In this document: positions 27,545 through 36,259 of the stretch, one piece after another | Layout of the letters: the number at the start of each line of letters is the position of its first letter | Numbering within the stretch: the stretch's first letter is position 1 | Source of the DNA: Flavobacterium sp. M31R6 | GTDB taxonomy: Bacteria; Bacteroidota; Bacteroidia; Flavobacteriales; Flavobacteriaceae | Direction: 5' to 3' | Assembly: GCF_013284035.1 (NCBI RefSeq) | Contig: NZ_CP054141.1 | Location: 3,782,001 to 3,846,000 of the forward strand | DNA: 64,000 nucleotides | Notes under the pieces: model-generated | Database searches by the model: none | What the model was told of the DNA's origin: nothing | What the model saw: the letters and a program-made list of their open reading frames with translations, nothing else | Translations under genes and position numbers: made by a program

Positions 27545-28402
27545 ATGACAATTGGTTTACTTACCTGTGAAAAACTTCCTGATTTAACAATCTCAGATCA
27601 ACAATTAATTCCAGAACTAGCCAAACACAACCTCATTGCTAAAGCGGTAATTTGGAATGACAAAAAAATCAATTGGACTGATTTTGATTATCTAATCTTT
27701 CGCAATACTTGGGATTATTTTGAGAAAGAAACCGAATTTAATTTGTGGCTCAACCAAATAGAACAATTGGGTATTAAAACGCTCAATCCAATTGAGATCA
27801 TTAAACAAAACAAGCATAAATTTTATTTACGCGAAATGGAAAAGGAAGGAATTTCTATTCTTCCCACTATTTTCATTGACAAAACCGAACACCTAATTCT
27901 TGGCGAAATAATTCCAAAACATTGGGAAAAAGCAGTTTTAAAGCCGGCTTTTTCTGCAGGTTCCTATCAAACAACTGTTTTTGATGTATCAGATATTGAA
28001 AAAACTAATGACGAATACACAAAAATAGCTCAAGAAAAAGAATTGCTTTTACAGGAATTCATACCAGAAATCCAAACATTGGGAGAAACCTCTTTTATCT
28101 TTTTCAATAAAACATTCTCTCATGCCGTCAATAAAAAACCAATTGATGGTGATTTTAGAGTGCAATCCCAATTTGGAGGGAGATACACTTTAATACAACC
28201 AAGTCAAGAATTAATAGACAAAGCACAAAAAGTCGTAAATACTTTTCATCACAAATTATTATACGCCCGAGTTGATGGAATTGTAATTGGTACTGAATTG
28301 CATTTAATGGAAATAGAATGTATCGAACCTGATTTGTATTTCAACATCAGTGAAGGAGCACTAGAACGGTTTGTTTCTTCAATAATCGAATTAATAAAGT
28401 AA
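27545..28402 (+). CDS. ATP-grasp enzyme related to DcsG/RimK-type ligases
   Basis: 285 residues. The N-terminus (LLTCEKLPDLTISDQQL, then KINWTDFDYLIFRNTWDYF) matches the pre-ATP-grasp domain of DcsG-like O-ureidoserine cyclo-ligases, and the rest is an ATP-grasp domain with KPAFSAGSYQT, LLLQEFIPEI and LMEIECIEPD as nucleotide and metal sites. Such enzymes join a carboxylate to an amine using ATP. No other antibiotic or peptide genes are near, so a product cannot be named. Confidence 0.8.
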   Translation: MTIGLLTCEKLPDLTISDQQLIPELAKHNLIAKAVIWNDKKINWTDFDYLIFRNTWDYFEKETEFNLWLNQIEQLGIKTLNPIEIIKQNKHKFYLREMEKEGISILPTIFIDKTEHLILGEIIPKHWEKAVLKPAFSAGSYQTTVFDVSDIEKTNDEYTKIAQEKELLLQEFIPEIQTLGETSFIFFNKTFSHAVNKKPIDGDFRVQSQFGGRYTLIQPSQELIDKAQKVVNTFHHKLLYARVDGIVIGTELHLMEIECIEPDLYFNISEGALERFVSSIIELIK

Positions 28403-28459
28403 TTTTGTTTTTCAGACGAACTGAAATCTAAATTCTAAATTCATAAATCTAAAATTAGA

Positions 28460-29029
28460 ATGAAAGTATATACAAAAACCGGAGATGGTGGAACTACTGC
28501 TCTTTTTGGAGGAACCCGCGTACCAAAAGACCATGCCCGCATAGAAAGTTATGGAACTATAGACGAACTGAATTCCTATATTGGGCTTATTCGTGACCAG
28601 GAAATAAACAGTCACTACAAAGAAATCCTAATTGAAGTACAAGACCGCCTTTTTACCATAGGTGCAATTCTGGCAACTCCACCTGAGAAAGAGGTGATGA
28701 AAAATGGAGAACTTCGATTAAAAAAACTTGGAATAACGGAAACCGACATCGAATTATTGGAAAATGAAATAGACACTATGGAAGAAGCACTCCCACCAAT
28801 GACTCATTTTGTTTTACCCGGCGGACACCAAACTGTGTCATATTGTCATATAACTAGATGTGTTTGTCGTCGCGCAGAGCGACTTGCCGTGCATTTAAGT
28901 CATAATGAACCAGTTGCCGAAATAGCCATTAAATACTTAAACCGACTTTCTGACTACCTTTTTGTATTGGCACGAAAGTTGTCTTTAGATTTGAAGGCTG
29001 ATGAAGTGAAATGGATACCGAGGAAATAA
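28460..29029 (+). CDS. Cob(I)alamin adenosyltransferase, PduO type
   Basis: 189 residues. PduO hallmarks: KVYTKTGDGGTTALFGG (residues 2-18, ATP loop), SYGTIDELNSYIG, and CHITRCVCRRAER (arginines for ATP and cobalamin). It forms adenosylcobalamin from reduced cobalamin and ATP. It follows the ATP-grasp gene by 57 nt of word-repeat DNA. Confidence 0.95.
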   Translation: MKVYTKTGDGGTTALFGGTRVPKDHARIESYGTIDELNSYIGLIRDQEINSHYKEILIEVQDRLFTIGAILATPPEKEVMKNGELRLKKLGITETDIELLENEIDTMEEALPPMTHFVLPGGHQTVSYCHITRCVCRRAERLAVHLSHNEPVAEIAIKYLNRLSDYLFVLARKLSLDLKADEVKWIPRK

Positions 29030-29161
29030 GTATTCAGTTTGCAGATTGTAGTATACAGTATTTTAGAATAGATTTTCAGTTTTAAATTCTGGAATCTGTA
29101 ACCTTAAATCTGTTGTCTGAAAATACGTTCTTAACTTTAAAAAAAATAAATCATTTTTTAC

Positions 29162-29191
29162 TTGTCTTTTTCAGTAAAAAATTTATTTTTG
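29162..29191 (+). promoter_or_regulatory. Promoter of the DUF2795 gene
   Basis: TTG (29162-29164), 19 nt, TATTTTTG (29184-29191): an excellent Bacteroidota promoter. It lies inside the longer reading frame that opens at 29113, so the start codon must be the ATG at 29212. Confidence 0.75.
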
Positions 29192-29211
29192 CACAAACTA
29201 AATCGACAAAT

Positions 29212-29433
29212 ATGTATTGGACATTAGAATTAGCATCCTATCTAAGCGATGCACCGTGGCCTGCTAACAAAGACGAACTTATTGACTACGCTATTAGAGC
29301 AGGAGCTCCATTAGAAGTAGTAGAAAACCTTCAATCTATTGAGGATGAAGGCGAGATATATGAATCAATGGAAGAAATTTGGCCAGATTATCCTACGGAC
29401 GAAGATTATCTTTGGAACGAGGATGAATATTAA
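29212..29433 (+). CDS. DUF2795 small acidic protein
   Basis: 73 residues from ATG 29212, fixed by the promoter just upstream. It begins MYWTLELASYLSDAPWPANK and ends in an acidic tail (PTDEDYLWNEDEY), as in DUF2795 proteins, which are common in Flavobacterium. Function unknown. A terminator follows at 29451. Confidence 0.85.
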   Translation: MYWTLELASYLSDAPWPANKDELIDYAIRAGAPLEVVENLQSIEDEGEIYESMEEIWPDYPTDEDYLWNEDEY

Positions 29434-29450
29434 AAAAAGTAAACCAAGAA

Positions 29451-29470
29451 AAAGTCTCAAAAGAGGCTTT
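29451..29470 (+). terminator. Terminator of the DUF2795 gene
   Basis: 8-bp arms AAAGTCTC / GAGGCTTT (one G-U pair) with an AAAA loop and a run of eight further T. Confidence 0.85.
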
Positions 29471-29529
29471 TTTTTTGTTTAATTTTACACAGATATACAA
29501 GTTACATTAAATAGAAATAAAAATAAATC

Positions 29530-32500
29530 ATGAGTTTCATAAACAGTATTATTAAAATCTTTGTTGGAGATAAATCTGAGAAAGATGTCAAAGCTTTACA
29601 ACCGTATTTAAATAAAATAAAGACTTTTGAAAGTGCTTTGCAATCCTTGTCACATGACGAATTAAGAGCTAGAACAGCTTTTTTTAAAGAAAAAATAAAA
29701 GAAGCTCGTGCCGAAAAAGATGCCAAAATTGCCGCTCTTAAAGTGGAAGTAGAAGGTATTGAAGACATTGACAAACGCGAAGATATATATCTTGCTATTG
29801 ATGCTCTTGAAAAAGAGGCTTACGATATATCTGAGAAAACACTAATGGAAATTCTTCCTGAAGCTTTTGCGGTTGTGAAAGAAACAGCAAGACGTTTCAA
29901 AGATAACTCACAAATAGTAGTTACCGCTACCCCAAAAGACAGAGAACTTTCTGCTACAAAAAGTTATATTACACTTGATGGTGATAACGCTATTTGGGCT
30001 AACACTTGGAATGCAGCCGGTAAAGAAATTACTTGGGACATGATTCACTATGACGTTCAATTAATTGGCGGAATGGTTTTGCACGAAGGTAAAGTTGCCG
30101 AAATGCAAACAGGGGAAGGTAAAACATTAGTGGCGACTTTGCCATTATACTTGAATGCCTTAACAGGAAACGGTGTGCATTTGGTAACTGTGAATGATTA
30201 CTTGGCCAAACGTGATAGTACTTGGAAAGCACCTTTATTCGAATTCCACGGAATGACCGTTGATTGTATAGATAATCACCAACCAAGCACTGAAGCAAGA
30301 AAAAAAGCATATGAAGCCGACATTACTTATGGTACTAACAACGAATTTGGTTTTGACTACCTAAGAGATAATATGGCACATTCGCCAGAAGATTTGGTTC
30401 AAAGAAAACACAATTACGCTATTGTCGATGAGGTCGATTCTGTTTTAATTGATGATGCCCGTACTCCTCTTATCATTTCAGGACCAGTTCCTCAGGGAGA
30501 CCGTCATGAATTCAATGAGTTGAAACCAAAAATTGAAAACTTGGTAGCGTTACAACGTCAATTGGCTAATGGTTTTCTTGCTGAAGCTAAAAAATTAATC
30601 AAAGAAGGAAATACCAAAGACGGTGGTTTCTTATTATTGAGGGCTTACAGAAGTTTACCTAAAAACAAAGCGTTGATCAAGTTTTTGAGTGAAGAAGGAA
30701 TTAAACAATTGCTTCAAAAAACCGAAAACTCTTATATGCAAGACAACAATCGCGAAATGCCAAAAGTGGATGAAGCTTTGTATTTTGTAATTGAAGAAAA
30801 AAACAACCAAGTAAGTTTAACGGATAATGGTATCAAATTCCTTTCGGGAGATACTGAAGAGAACTTTTTTGTACTTCCAGACATTGGAACTGAAATTTCT
30901 ATTATCGAAAAGAAAAAGTTAGATAAAGATGCCGAAGCAGAAGAAAAAGAAAGATTGTTCCAAGATTTTGGTGTAAAAAGTGAGCGTATTCACACTTTGA
31001 CACAACTTTTGAAAGCATATAGTCTTTTTGAAAAAGATGTGGAATATGTAATCATGGACAACAAAATTATGATTGTCGATGAGCAAACAGGTCGTATCAT
31101 GGATGGTCGTCGTTATTCTGACGGTTTACACCAAGCGATTGAAGCCAAAGAAAACGTAAAAATCGAAGCTGCTACACAAACATTTGCTACCATTACATTA
31201 CAGAATTATTTCAGAATGTACAACAAATTGGGTGGTATGACTGGTACAGCTGTTACCGAAGCTGGTGAGTTATGGGAAATCTATAAACTGGATGTAGTGG
31301 AAATTCCAACCAACAGGCCAATGGCTCGTATAGACAAAGAAGATTTTATATACAAAACAACTCGTGAAAAATTCAATGCAGTTATTGAAGATGTAACAGA
31401 ATTATCAAAAGCTGGAAGACCAGTTCTTATTGGTACCACTTCGGTTGAGATTTCAGAATTATTGAGCAGAATGTTGAAAATGCGTGGTGTAGCTCACAAC
31501 GTATTGAATGCAAAAATGCACAAACAAGAAGCACAAATTGTTGAAGAAGCAGGAAAACCAGGAGTAGTGACTATTGCTACCAACATGGCTGGTCGTGGTA
31601 CCGACATTAAATTATCTCCTGAAGTGAAAGCCGCTGGAGGTTTGGCAATTGTAGGTACAGAACGTCACGATTCTCGTCGTGTTGACCGTCAGTTACGTGG
31701 TCGTGCTGGTCGTCAAGGAGATGTGGGAAGTTCTCAATTTTATGTTTCTCTTGAAGATAACCTAATGCGTTTGTTTGGTTCTGAAAGAGTTGCCAAAGTA
31801 ATGGACAGAATGGGATTGCAAGAAGGAGAAGTAATCCAACATTCGATGATGACAAAATCTATCGAACGTGCTCAGAAAAAAGTAGAAGAAAACAACTTTG
31901 GTGTTCGTAAACGTTTATTGGAATACGATGACGTAATGAATGCTCAACGTGAAGTAGTTTACAAACGTCGTCGTCACGCCTTGTTCGGTGAGCGCCTAAA
32001 ATTGGATATCGCCAATATGCTTTATGATACTTGCGAACTAATTGTTGATGAAAACAAAGCTAAAAATAGTTTCAAAGATTTTGAATTTGAAATTATTCGT
32101 TATTTTTCATTTACATCACCAGTAACACAAGAGGATTTTTCCAAATTAACTGAAATTGAAATCACAGGTAAACTTTATAAAGCGACACTTGAATTTTATA
32201 CTCAAAAAACAGAAAGAAGCGCTAGAGAAGCTTTCCCTATCATCAAGAATGTTTACGAGGACAAAAACAACCATTTTGAGCGCATTGTAGTTCCTTTTAC
32301 AGATGGAATAAAAGTATTCAACGTTGTAACTGACTTAAAGAAAGCATACGAAACTGGAGGAGCTCAACTGATAGCCGATTTCGAAAAGAACATCACTTTA
32401 TCTATTGTTGATGAAGCTTGGAAAAAACATTTACGTAAAATGGACGAATTGAAACAATCAGTTCAATTGGCAGTTCACGAACAAAAAGACCCATTGCTTA

Positions 32501-32871
32501 TTTACAAATTAGAAGCGTTTAACTTGTTCCGCGGTATGCTTGATAATGTGAATAAAGATGTAATTTCGTTTTTATTCAAAGGTGATTTGCCTGCGCAAAA
32601 TGCTCCTGTTATTGAAGAAGCAAGAATCGAGCGTAAGGTTGAAGATTACAAATTAAGCAAAGACGAAATTCCAAATAGTGAAAGTGCTAATCAAGAAGCT
32701 GGACAAACGCAACAAAGACAAGTAACTGAAACTATCGTTCGCGACCAACCAAAAATAAATCGTAACGATACGGTTACAATACAAAATGTAGCCAATGGTC
32801 AAACACAGGAAATGAAATACAAAAAAGCCGAAAGCTTAATAGCTAGCGGAGCTTGGGTTTTGGTTTCTTAA
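29530..32871 (+). CDS. secA: Preprotein translocase ATPase SecA
   Basis: 1113 residues. Walker A MQTGEGKTL (Lys198), the DEVDSVLIDDA Walker B, the preprotein-binding insert (about 245-400 and beyond), MAGRGTDIKL, and the helical scaffold domains are all present. It drives export through SecYEG with ATP. The C-terminus ends GAWVLVS and has no zinc-binding cysteine tail, as in other Bacteroidota. The chain is longer than E. coli SecA (901) because of an insert around residues 330-460, also usual in this phylum. Confidence 0.98.
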   Translation: MSFINSIIKIFVGDKSEKDVKALQPYLNKIKTFESALQSLSHDELRARTAFFKEKIKEARAEKDAKIAALKVEVEGIEDIDKREDIYLAIDALEKEAYDISEKTLMEILPEAFAVVKETARRFKDNSQIVVTATPKDRELSATKSYITLDGDNAIWANTWNAAGKEITWDMIHYDVQLIGGMVLHEGKVAEMQTGEGKTLVATLPLYLNALTGNGVHLVTVNDYLAKRDSTWKAPLFEFHGMTVDCIDNHQPSTEARKKAYEADITYGTNNEFGFDYLRDNMAHSPEDLVQRKHNYAIVDEVDSVLIDDARTPLIISGPVPQGDRHEFNELKPKIENLVALQRQLANGFLAEAKKLIKEGNTKDGGFLLLRAYRSLPKNKALIKFLSEEGIKQLLQKTENSYMQDNNREMPKVDEALYFVIEEKNNQVSLTDNGIKFLSGDTEENFFVLPDIGTEISIIEKKKLDKDAEAEEKERLFQDFGVKSERIHTLTQLLKAYSLFEKDVEYVIMDNKIMIVDEQTGRIMDGRRYSDGLHQAIEAKENVKIEAATQTFATITLQNYFRMYNKLGGMTGTAVTEAGELWEIYKLDVVEIPTNRPMARIDKEDFIYKTTREKFNAVIEDVTELSKAGRPVLIGTTSVEISELLSRMLKMRGVAHNVLNAKMHKQEAQIVEEAGKPGVVTIATNMAGRGTDIKLSPEVKAAGGLAIVGTERHDSRRVDRQLRGRAGRQGDVGSSQFYVSLEDNLMRLFGSERVAKVMDRMGLQEGEVIQHSMMTKSIERAQKKVEENNFGVRKRLLEYDDVMNAQREVVYKRRRHALFGERLKLDIANMLYDTCELIVDENKAKNSFKDFEFEIIRYFSFTSPVTQEDFSKLTEIEITGKLYKATLEFYTQKTERSAREAFPIIKNVYEDKNNHFERIVVPFTDGIKVFNVVTDLKKAYETGGAQLIADFEKNITLSIVDEAWKKHLRKMDELKQSVQLAVHEQKDPLLIYKLEAFNLFRGMLDNVNKDVISFLFKGDLPAQNAPVIEEARIERKVEDYKLSKDEIPNSESANQEAGQTQQRQVTETIVRDQPKINRNDTVTIQNVANGQTQEMKYKKAESLIASGAWVLVS

Positions 32872-32891
32872 TAAAACATAAATTTGATTTG

Positions 32892-32921
32892 AATCCCCAA
32901 TTACGAAAGTAGTTGGGGATT
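32892..32921 (+). terminator. Terminator after secA
   Basis: 13-bp arms (AATCCCCAATTAC / GTAGTTGGGGATT, one G-U pair), a GAAA tetraloop and eight T. Confidence 0.9.
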
Positions 32922-33119
32922 TTTTTTATTCCTGCATATCGATTCAAAATTATAAATCATTAAAAAAATATAAAATAAGTTTAAATTTGAACTATAACAA
33001 AAAGTTACATACAAGACTAATCCCTTAAAAAAAATGATTTGGAGTGCTTATTGGATCTATCTTGAGTTACCTACAAGTTTTTAATACCCAAAACCATCTG
33101 AAAAATTATTTGATATAAA

Positions 33120-34268
33120 ATGCCTAAAACATCCGATACTATCCGCTTCTATCGACCAGAACTCGATGCCTTAAGATTTTTCGCCTTTATGTGTGTTTTC
33201 TTTTTTCATTTTATGGACTATGTTCCTGTCGATCAAAAAACACAACCAATATTTTACACTTTTTGTACTGCTGGGGCATTTGGCGTTCCAATTTTTTTTC
33301 TTTTGAGTTCTTTTTTAATTGTGGAACTTTTGCTTCGGGAATTAAAAAAAACGGACACAATACATATAAAATCATTCTATACTCGCAGAATACTGCGCAT
33401 TTGGCCACTCTATTTTGCGGTTTTTATTGGATTAATTATTCTTGGGCAATTCATACCTGGCGTGGCTACCAATAAAGTATCCGCCTGGTTGGCGTTTCTG
33501 TTTTTTTATGGAAACTGGTATATATTTCATTTTGGATGGATTGGCGGCCCAATAGATCCGCTTTGGAGCATTGCTGTAGAAGAACAGTTTTATATAGCTA
33601 TTCCGTTATTAACGAAAATGGGAGGACGAAAACTGCTAACCAAAGTTAGTATTGCTTTACTAATAGTATCGTACGCCTTATGTGTTTATTATGCAAAATT
33701 GCAGTATAGCGGCGAAAGCGGACAATGGTTAAATAGTTTTTTCCAATTTCAATTTTTTGCTGGAGGAGCTTTGTTGGCAATTTTCCTTAAAGGACGAATT
33801 CCTAAATGGACAATATTAATTCGATTCATTCTTTTCATAATTGCTTTGTTTTGCTGGTTCTTTGCCGTTTATGGATTTGGTGTAAAAAGCTATGATGGGC
33901 ATCCGACTGTTTCTGGGGCAATTCTTGGTTGGTTACTGGTTTTGGGAGGTTCAACTCTATTTTTCTTAACGACACTGGGTACACCTCAAAAATTTATTCC
34001 AAAGAGTTTAGTCTATTTAGGCCGTATTTCATTTGGGTTATATATATTTCATTCGCTCGTTTTTCATCTCGCTTTCAATAATTTTAAGACTTATTGGGAA
34101 AAATCACTTTTGGATTTGAATTTTTCTTCAATGACTATATCAGTAATCGGTACTATTCTCGTTTTTGTTTTTACAGTTGGTATGGCAGGTTTATCGTATC
34201 GCTATTTTGAGAGACCATTTTTAAAACTTAAGGAACGATTTGCAATAATAAATTCTCGTCCCGAGTGA
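33120..34268 (+). CDS. Membrane acyltransferase, family 3
   Basis: 382 residues with about ten membrane segments. The N-terminus reads YRPELDALRFFAFMCVFFFH, the acyltransferase 3 motif whose Arg and His are used in catalysis; EEQFYIAIPLL and the C-terminal YRYFERPFL complete the family pattern. Such proteins acetylate or acylate surface polysaccharides. The substrate is unknown. Confidence 0.9.
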   Translation: MPKTSDTIRFYRPELDALRFFAFMCVFFFHFMDYVPVDQKTQPIFYTFCTAGAFGVPIFFLLSSFLIVELLLRELKKTDTIHIKSFYTRRILRIWPLYFAVFIGLIILGQFIPGVATNKVSAWLAFLFFYGNWYIFHFGWIGGPIDPLWSIAVEEQFYIAIPLLTKMGGRKLLTKVSIALLIVSYALCVYYAKLQYSGESGQWLNSFFQFQFFAGGALLAIFLKGRIPKWTILIRFILFIIALFCWFFAVYGFGVKSYDGHPTVSGAILGWLLVLGGSTLFFLTTLGTPQKFIPKSLVYLGRISFGLYIFHSLVFHLAFNNFKTYWEKSLLDLNFSSMTISVIGTILVFVFTVGMAGLSYRYFERPFLKLKERFAIINSRPE

Positions 34269-34308
34269 AAACAAATTACAATAAACTGAATCCAAAAAGA
34301 GAATTCAA

Positions 34309-34653
34309 ATGAATATACCATTTCAAACCATAGATTGGGATCAAATACAAACTACGGAGCACAAAGGAACGACTGGAACAGCCTATTGGCAAACAGTTCT
34401 ATTTGATGGTCTTCGAATCCGTAAAGTAGTTTATTCTGAAAACTATTTGGCGGATCATTGGTGTCAAAAAGGCCATATTGTTCATTGTCTGGAAGGCGAA
34501 TTCAGTAGCGAATTAGAAAATGGAGAAATTTATAAACTCACCCAAGGTATGACCTACATTGTTTCAGACGATTTGAGTTCGCATCGTTCTATAACAACAA
34601 AAAAAGTCACATTATTAATTATCGACGGTGCTTTTTTAAAACCAAAAGAGTGA
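34309..34653 (+). CDS. DHCW-motif cupin-fold protein
   Basis: 114 residues forming one small cupin barrel. It has the FQTIDWD start and ADHWCQKGHIVHCLEGEF, the signature that names this family. No enzyme activity is known. It lies 40 nt after the acyltransferase and 56 nt before the DUF389 gene, so the three may be co-transcribed. Confidence 0.85.
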   Translation: MNIPFQTIDWDQIQTTEHKGTTGTAYWQTVLFDGLRIRKVVYSENYLADHWCQKGHIVHCLEGEFSSELENGEIYKLTQGMTYIVSDDLSSHRSITTKKVTLLIIDGAFLKPKE

Positions 34654-34709
34654 TTTTTTTTGATATAAAATCCTCATCTTTATAGTTCTTTTGCCTAATA
34701 GAAATAAGT

Positions 34710-36002
34710 ATGAATAGATTAATTAACAAACTCATCAATTTCGTTGACCTTCATAAGGGAGAAGATGACAAGAAAAAGGTGCTTGAAAATATAATAGGTA
34801 ACATATCTTTTCGTGGTTCCAATTTATGGATTTTAGCTTGTGCTATTGTTATTGCTTCTGTGGGACTCAATGTCAATTCAACTGCTGTAATTATTGGTGC
34901 AATGTTGATTTCGCCATTAATGGGACCTATCGTAGGAGCCGGTTTTGGATTGGGAATGTATGATTTTGAATTGGTCAAAAAATCAATCAAAAATCTTGCG
35001 ATAGCAACAATTGTAAGTTTAATCGTTTCGACGCTTTACTTTTATATTAGCCCATTCAAAGAAGTTCAATCAGAACTTTTGGCTCGTACTTCACCAAATA
35101 TATATGATGTTTTAATTGCATTTTTTGGGGGATTGGTTGGTGTTATTGCAGTTACCAGAGTTGAAAAAGGAAATCCTATTCCGGGAGTGGCTATTGCTAC
35201 TGCTTTAATGCCTCCATTGTGTACTGCGGGTTATGGATTAGCGACCGGAAATTATTTATTTTTTGGAGGAGCGCTGTATTTGTACACTATAAATTGTGTT
35301 TTTATATGCATTGCCACTTTTATCATTGTCAAATTTTTAAAATACCCTATTGCCAAACAAATTGATTTGAAACATCAAAAGCAGGTGAAACAAGGAATTA
35401 CAGCACTTCTTCTAATCATGATTATTCCAAGTGTATATTTTGCTTATCGATTATTTGACGAAAAAAAATACATACAGCGAACTGAAGAATTTATCGAAAA
35501 GGAATTTCCACAAAAAGAATACACTCTTATTTATAAAAAAACAGACTATAATACTAATCCAAAAATTATACAATTGGCTTTTTTATCCAAAAAATTCAGC
35601 CCTGTCGAAATTAAATCTTTCAATCAGAAATTAAAAGAATATGATTTAATGAATACACAACTCTTAATCAAACAGGACACTTTTGATTTAAAAAATGATA
35701 TCCTAAATACCATTAATAGTCATAAAAAATCTGGAGCCGATAAAGACGAATTGATTAATGATTTACAAAAAAAGATATCAAATTATCAAGCCAACAATAC
35801 AAAAGTCAGTAATGAAGTTATTATTTTATTCCCTGAAATTAAACCAATTGCTATCACACAATATGCTAGCAAAAACAAAACTATTCCAGTACTTTTATAC
35901 AAAAGCAAAACTGAATTAAAATTGGATTCTAAAAAAAAATTAACGCGTTGGCTCAAGCAAAGATTGGAAAAAGATAGCGTAGAAGTTTACAGACAACGGT
36001 AA
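34710..36002 (+). CDS. DUF389 membrane protein
   Basis: 430 residues. Five to seven membrane helices (about 30-240) contain the family core GLNVNSTAVIIGAMLISPLMGP and GLVGVIAVTRVEKGNPIPGVAIATALMPP; a polar C-terminal half (about 250-430) is probably outside or in the cytosol. Function unknown. It is followed by the small lysine-rich gene at 36084. Confidence 0.88.
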   Translation: MNRLINKLINFVDLHKGEDDKKKVLENIIGNISFRGSNLWILACAIVIASVGLNVNSTAVIIGAMLISPLMGPIVGAGFGLGMYDFELVKKSIKNLAIATIVSLIVSTLYFYISPFKEVQSELLARTSPNIYDVLIAFFGGLVGVIAVTRVEKGNPIPGVAIATALMPPLCTAGYGLATGNYLFFGGALYLYTINCVFICIATFIIVKFLKYPIAKQIDLKHQKQVKQGITALLLIMIIPSVYFAYRLFDEKKYIQRTEEFIEKEFPQKEYTLIYKKTDYNTNPKIIQLAFLSKKFSPVEIKSFNQKLKEYDLMNTQLLIKQDTFDLKNDILNTINSHKKSGADKDELINDLQKKISNYQANNTKVSNEVIILFPEIKPIAITQYASKNKTIPVLLYKSKTELKLDSKKKLTRWLKQRLEKDSVEVYRQR

Positions 36003-36083
36003 TGATCTAATATCGAATCAAAAAAATGGGTACCTTTACTAAACTATATTCAATTATTAAAAAACAACTAAAAATATACTATT

Positions 36084-36194
36084 ATGTCAAAAAGTCAAGA
36101 CGCTAAGAAAACCGTCAAAAAAGAGCCTCTTAAAACCGCTAAAGAAAAAAAGGAAGAAAAGAGAGAAAAGAAAAATAGCCCAAAAAGGGATTAA
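36084..36194 (+). CDS. Very small lysine-rich protein
   Basis: 36 residues from ATG 36084 to TAA 36194. It starts MSKSQDAKKTVKKEP; nearly half the residues are lysine or arginine. It lies between the DUF389 gene and a strong terminator. Nucleic acid binding is a guess from charge. The coding call rests on the clean start, the position before a terminator and the absence of in-frame stops. Confidence 0.6.
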   Translation: MSKSQDAKKTVKKEPLKTAKEKKEEKREKKNSPKRD

Positions 36195-36207
36195 TTATTG
36201 ATATTGA

Positions 36208-36239
36208 AAAACCCTCGCTTATTGCTAAACGAGGGTTTT
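36208..36239. terminator. Bidirectional terminator before pepD
   Basis: 10-bp arms AAAACCCTCG / CGAGGGTTTT between converging genes. Confidence 0.85.
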
Positions 36240-36259
36240 GTATTTATTAATTTGCTTAA

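Noticed and set aside
29113..29211. N-terminal extension of the DUF2795 protein
   Set aside because: A consensus promoter lies inside it, so transcription starts after this point.
33034..33084. A 16-codon frame before the acyltransferase
   Set aside because: Too short, with no supporting context.
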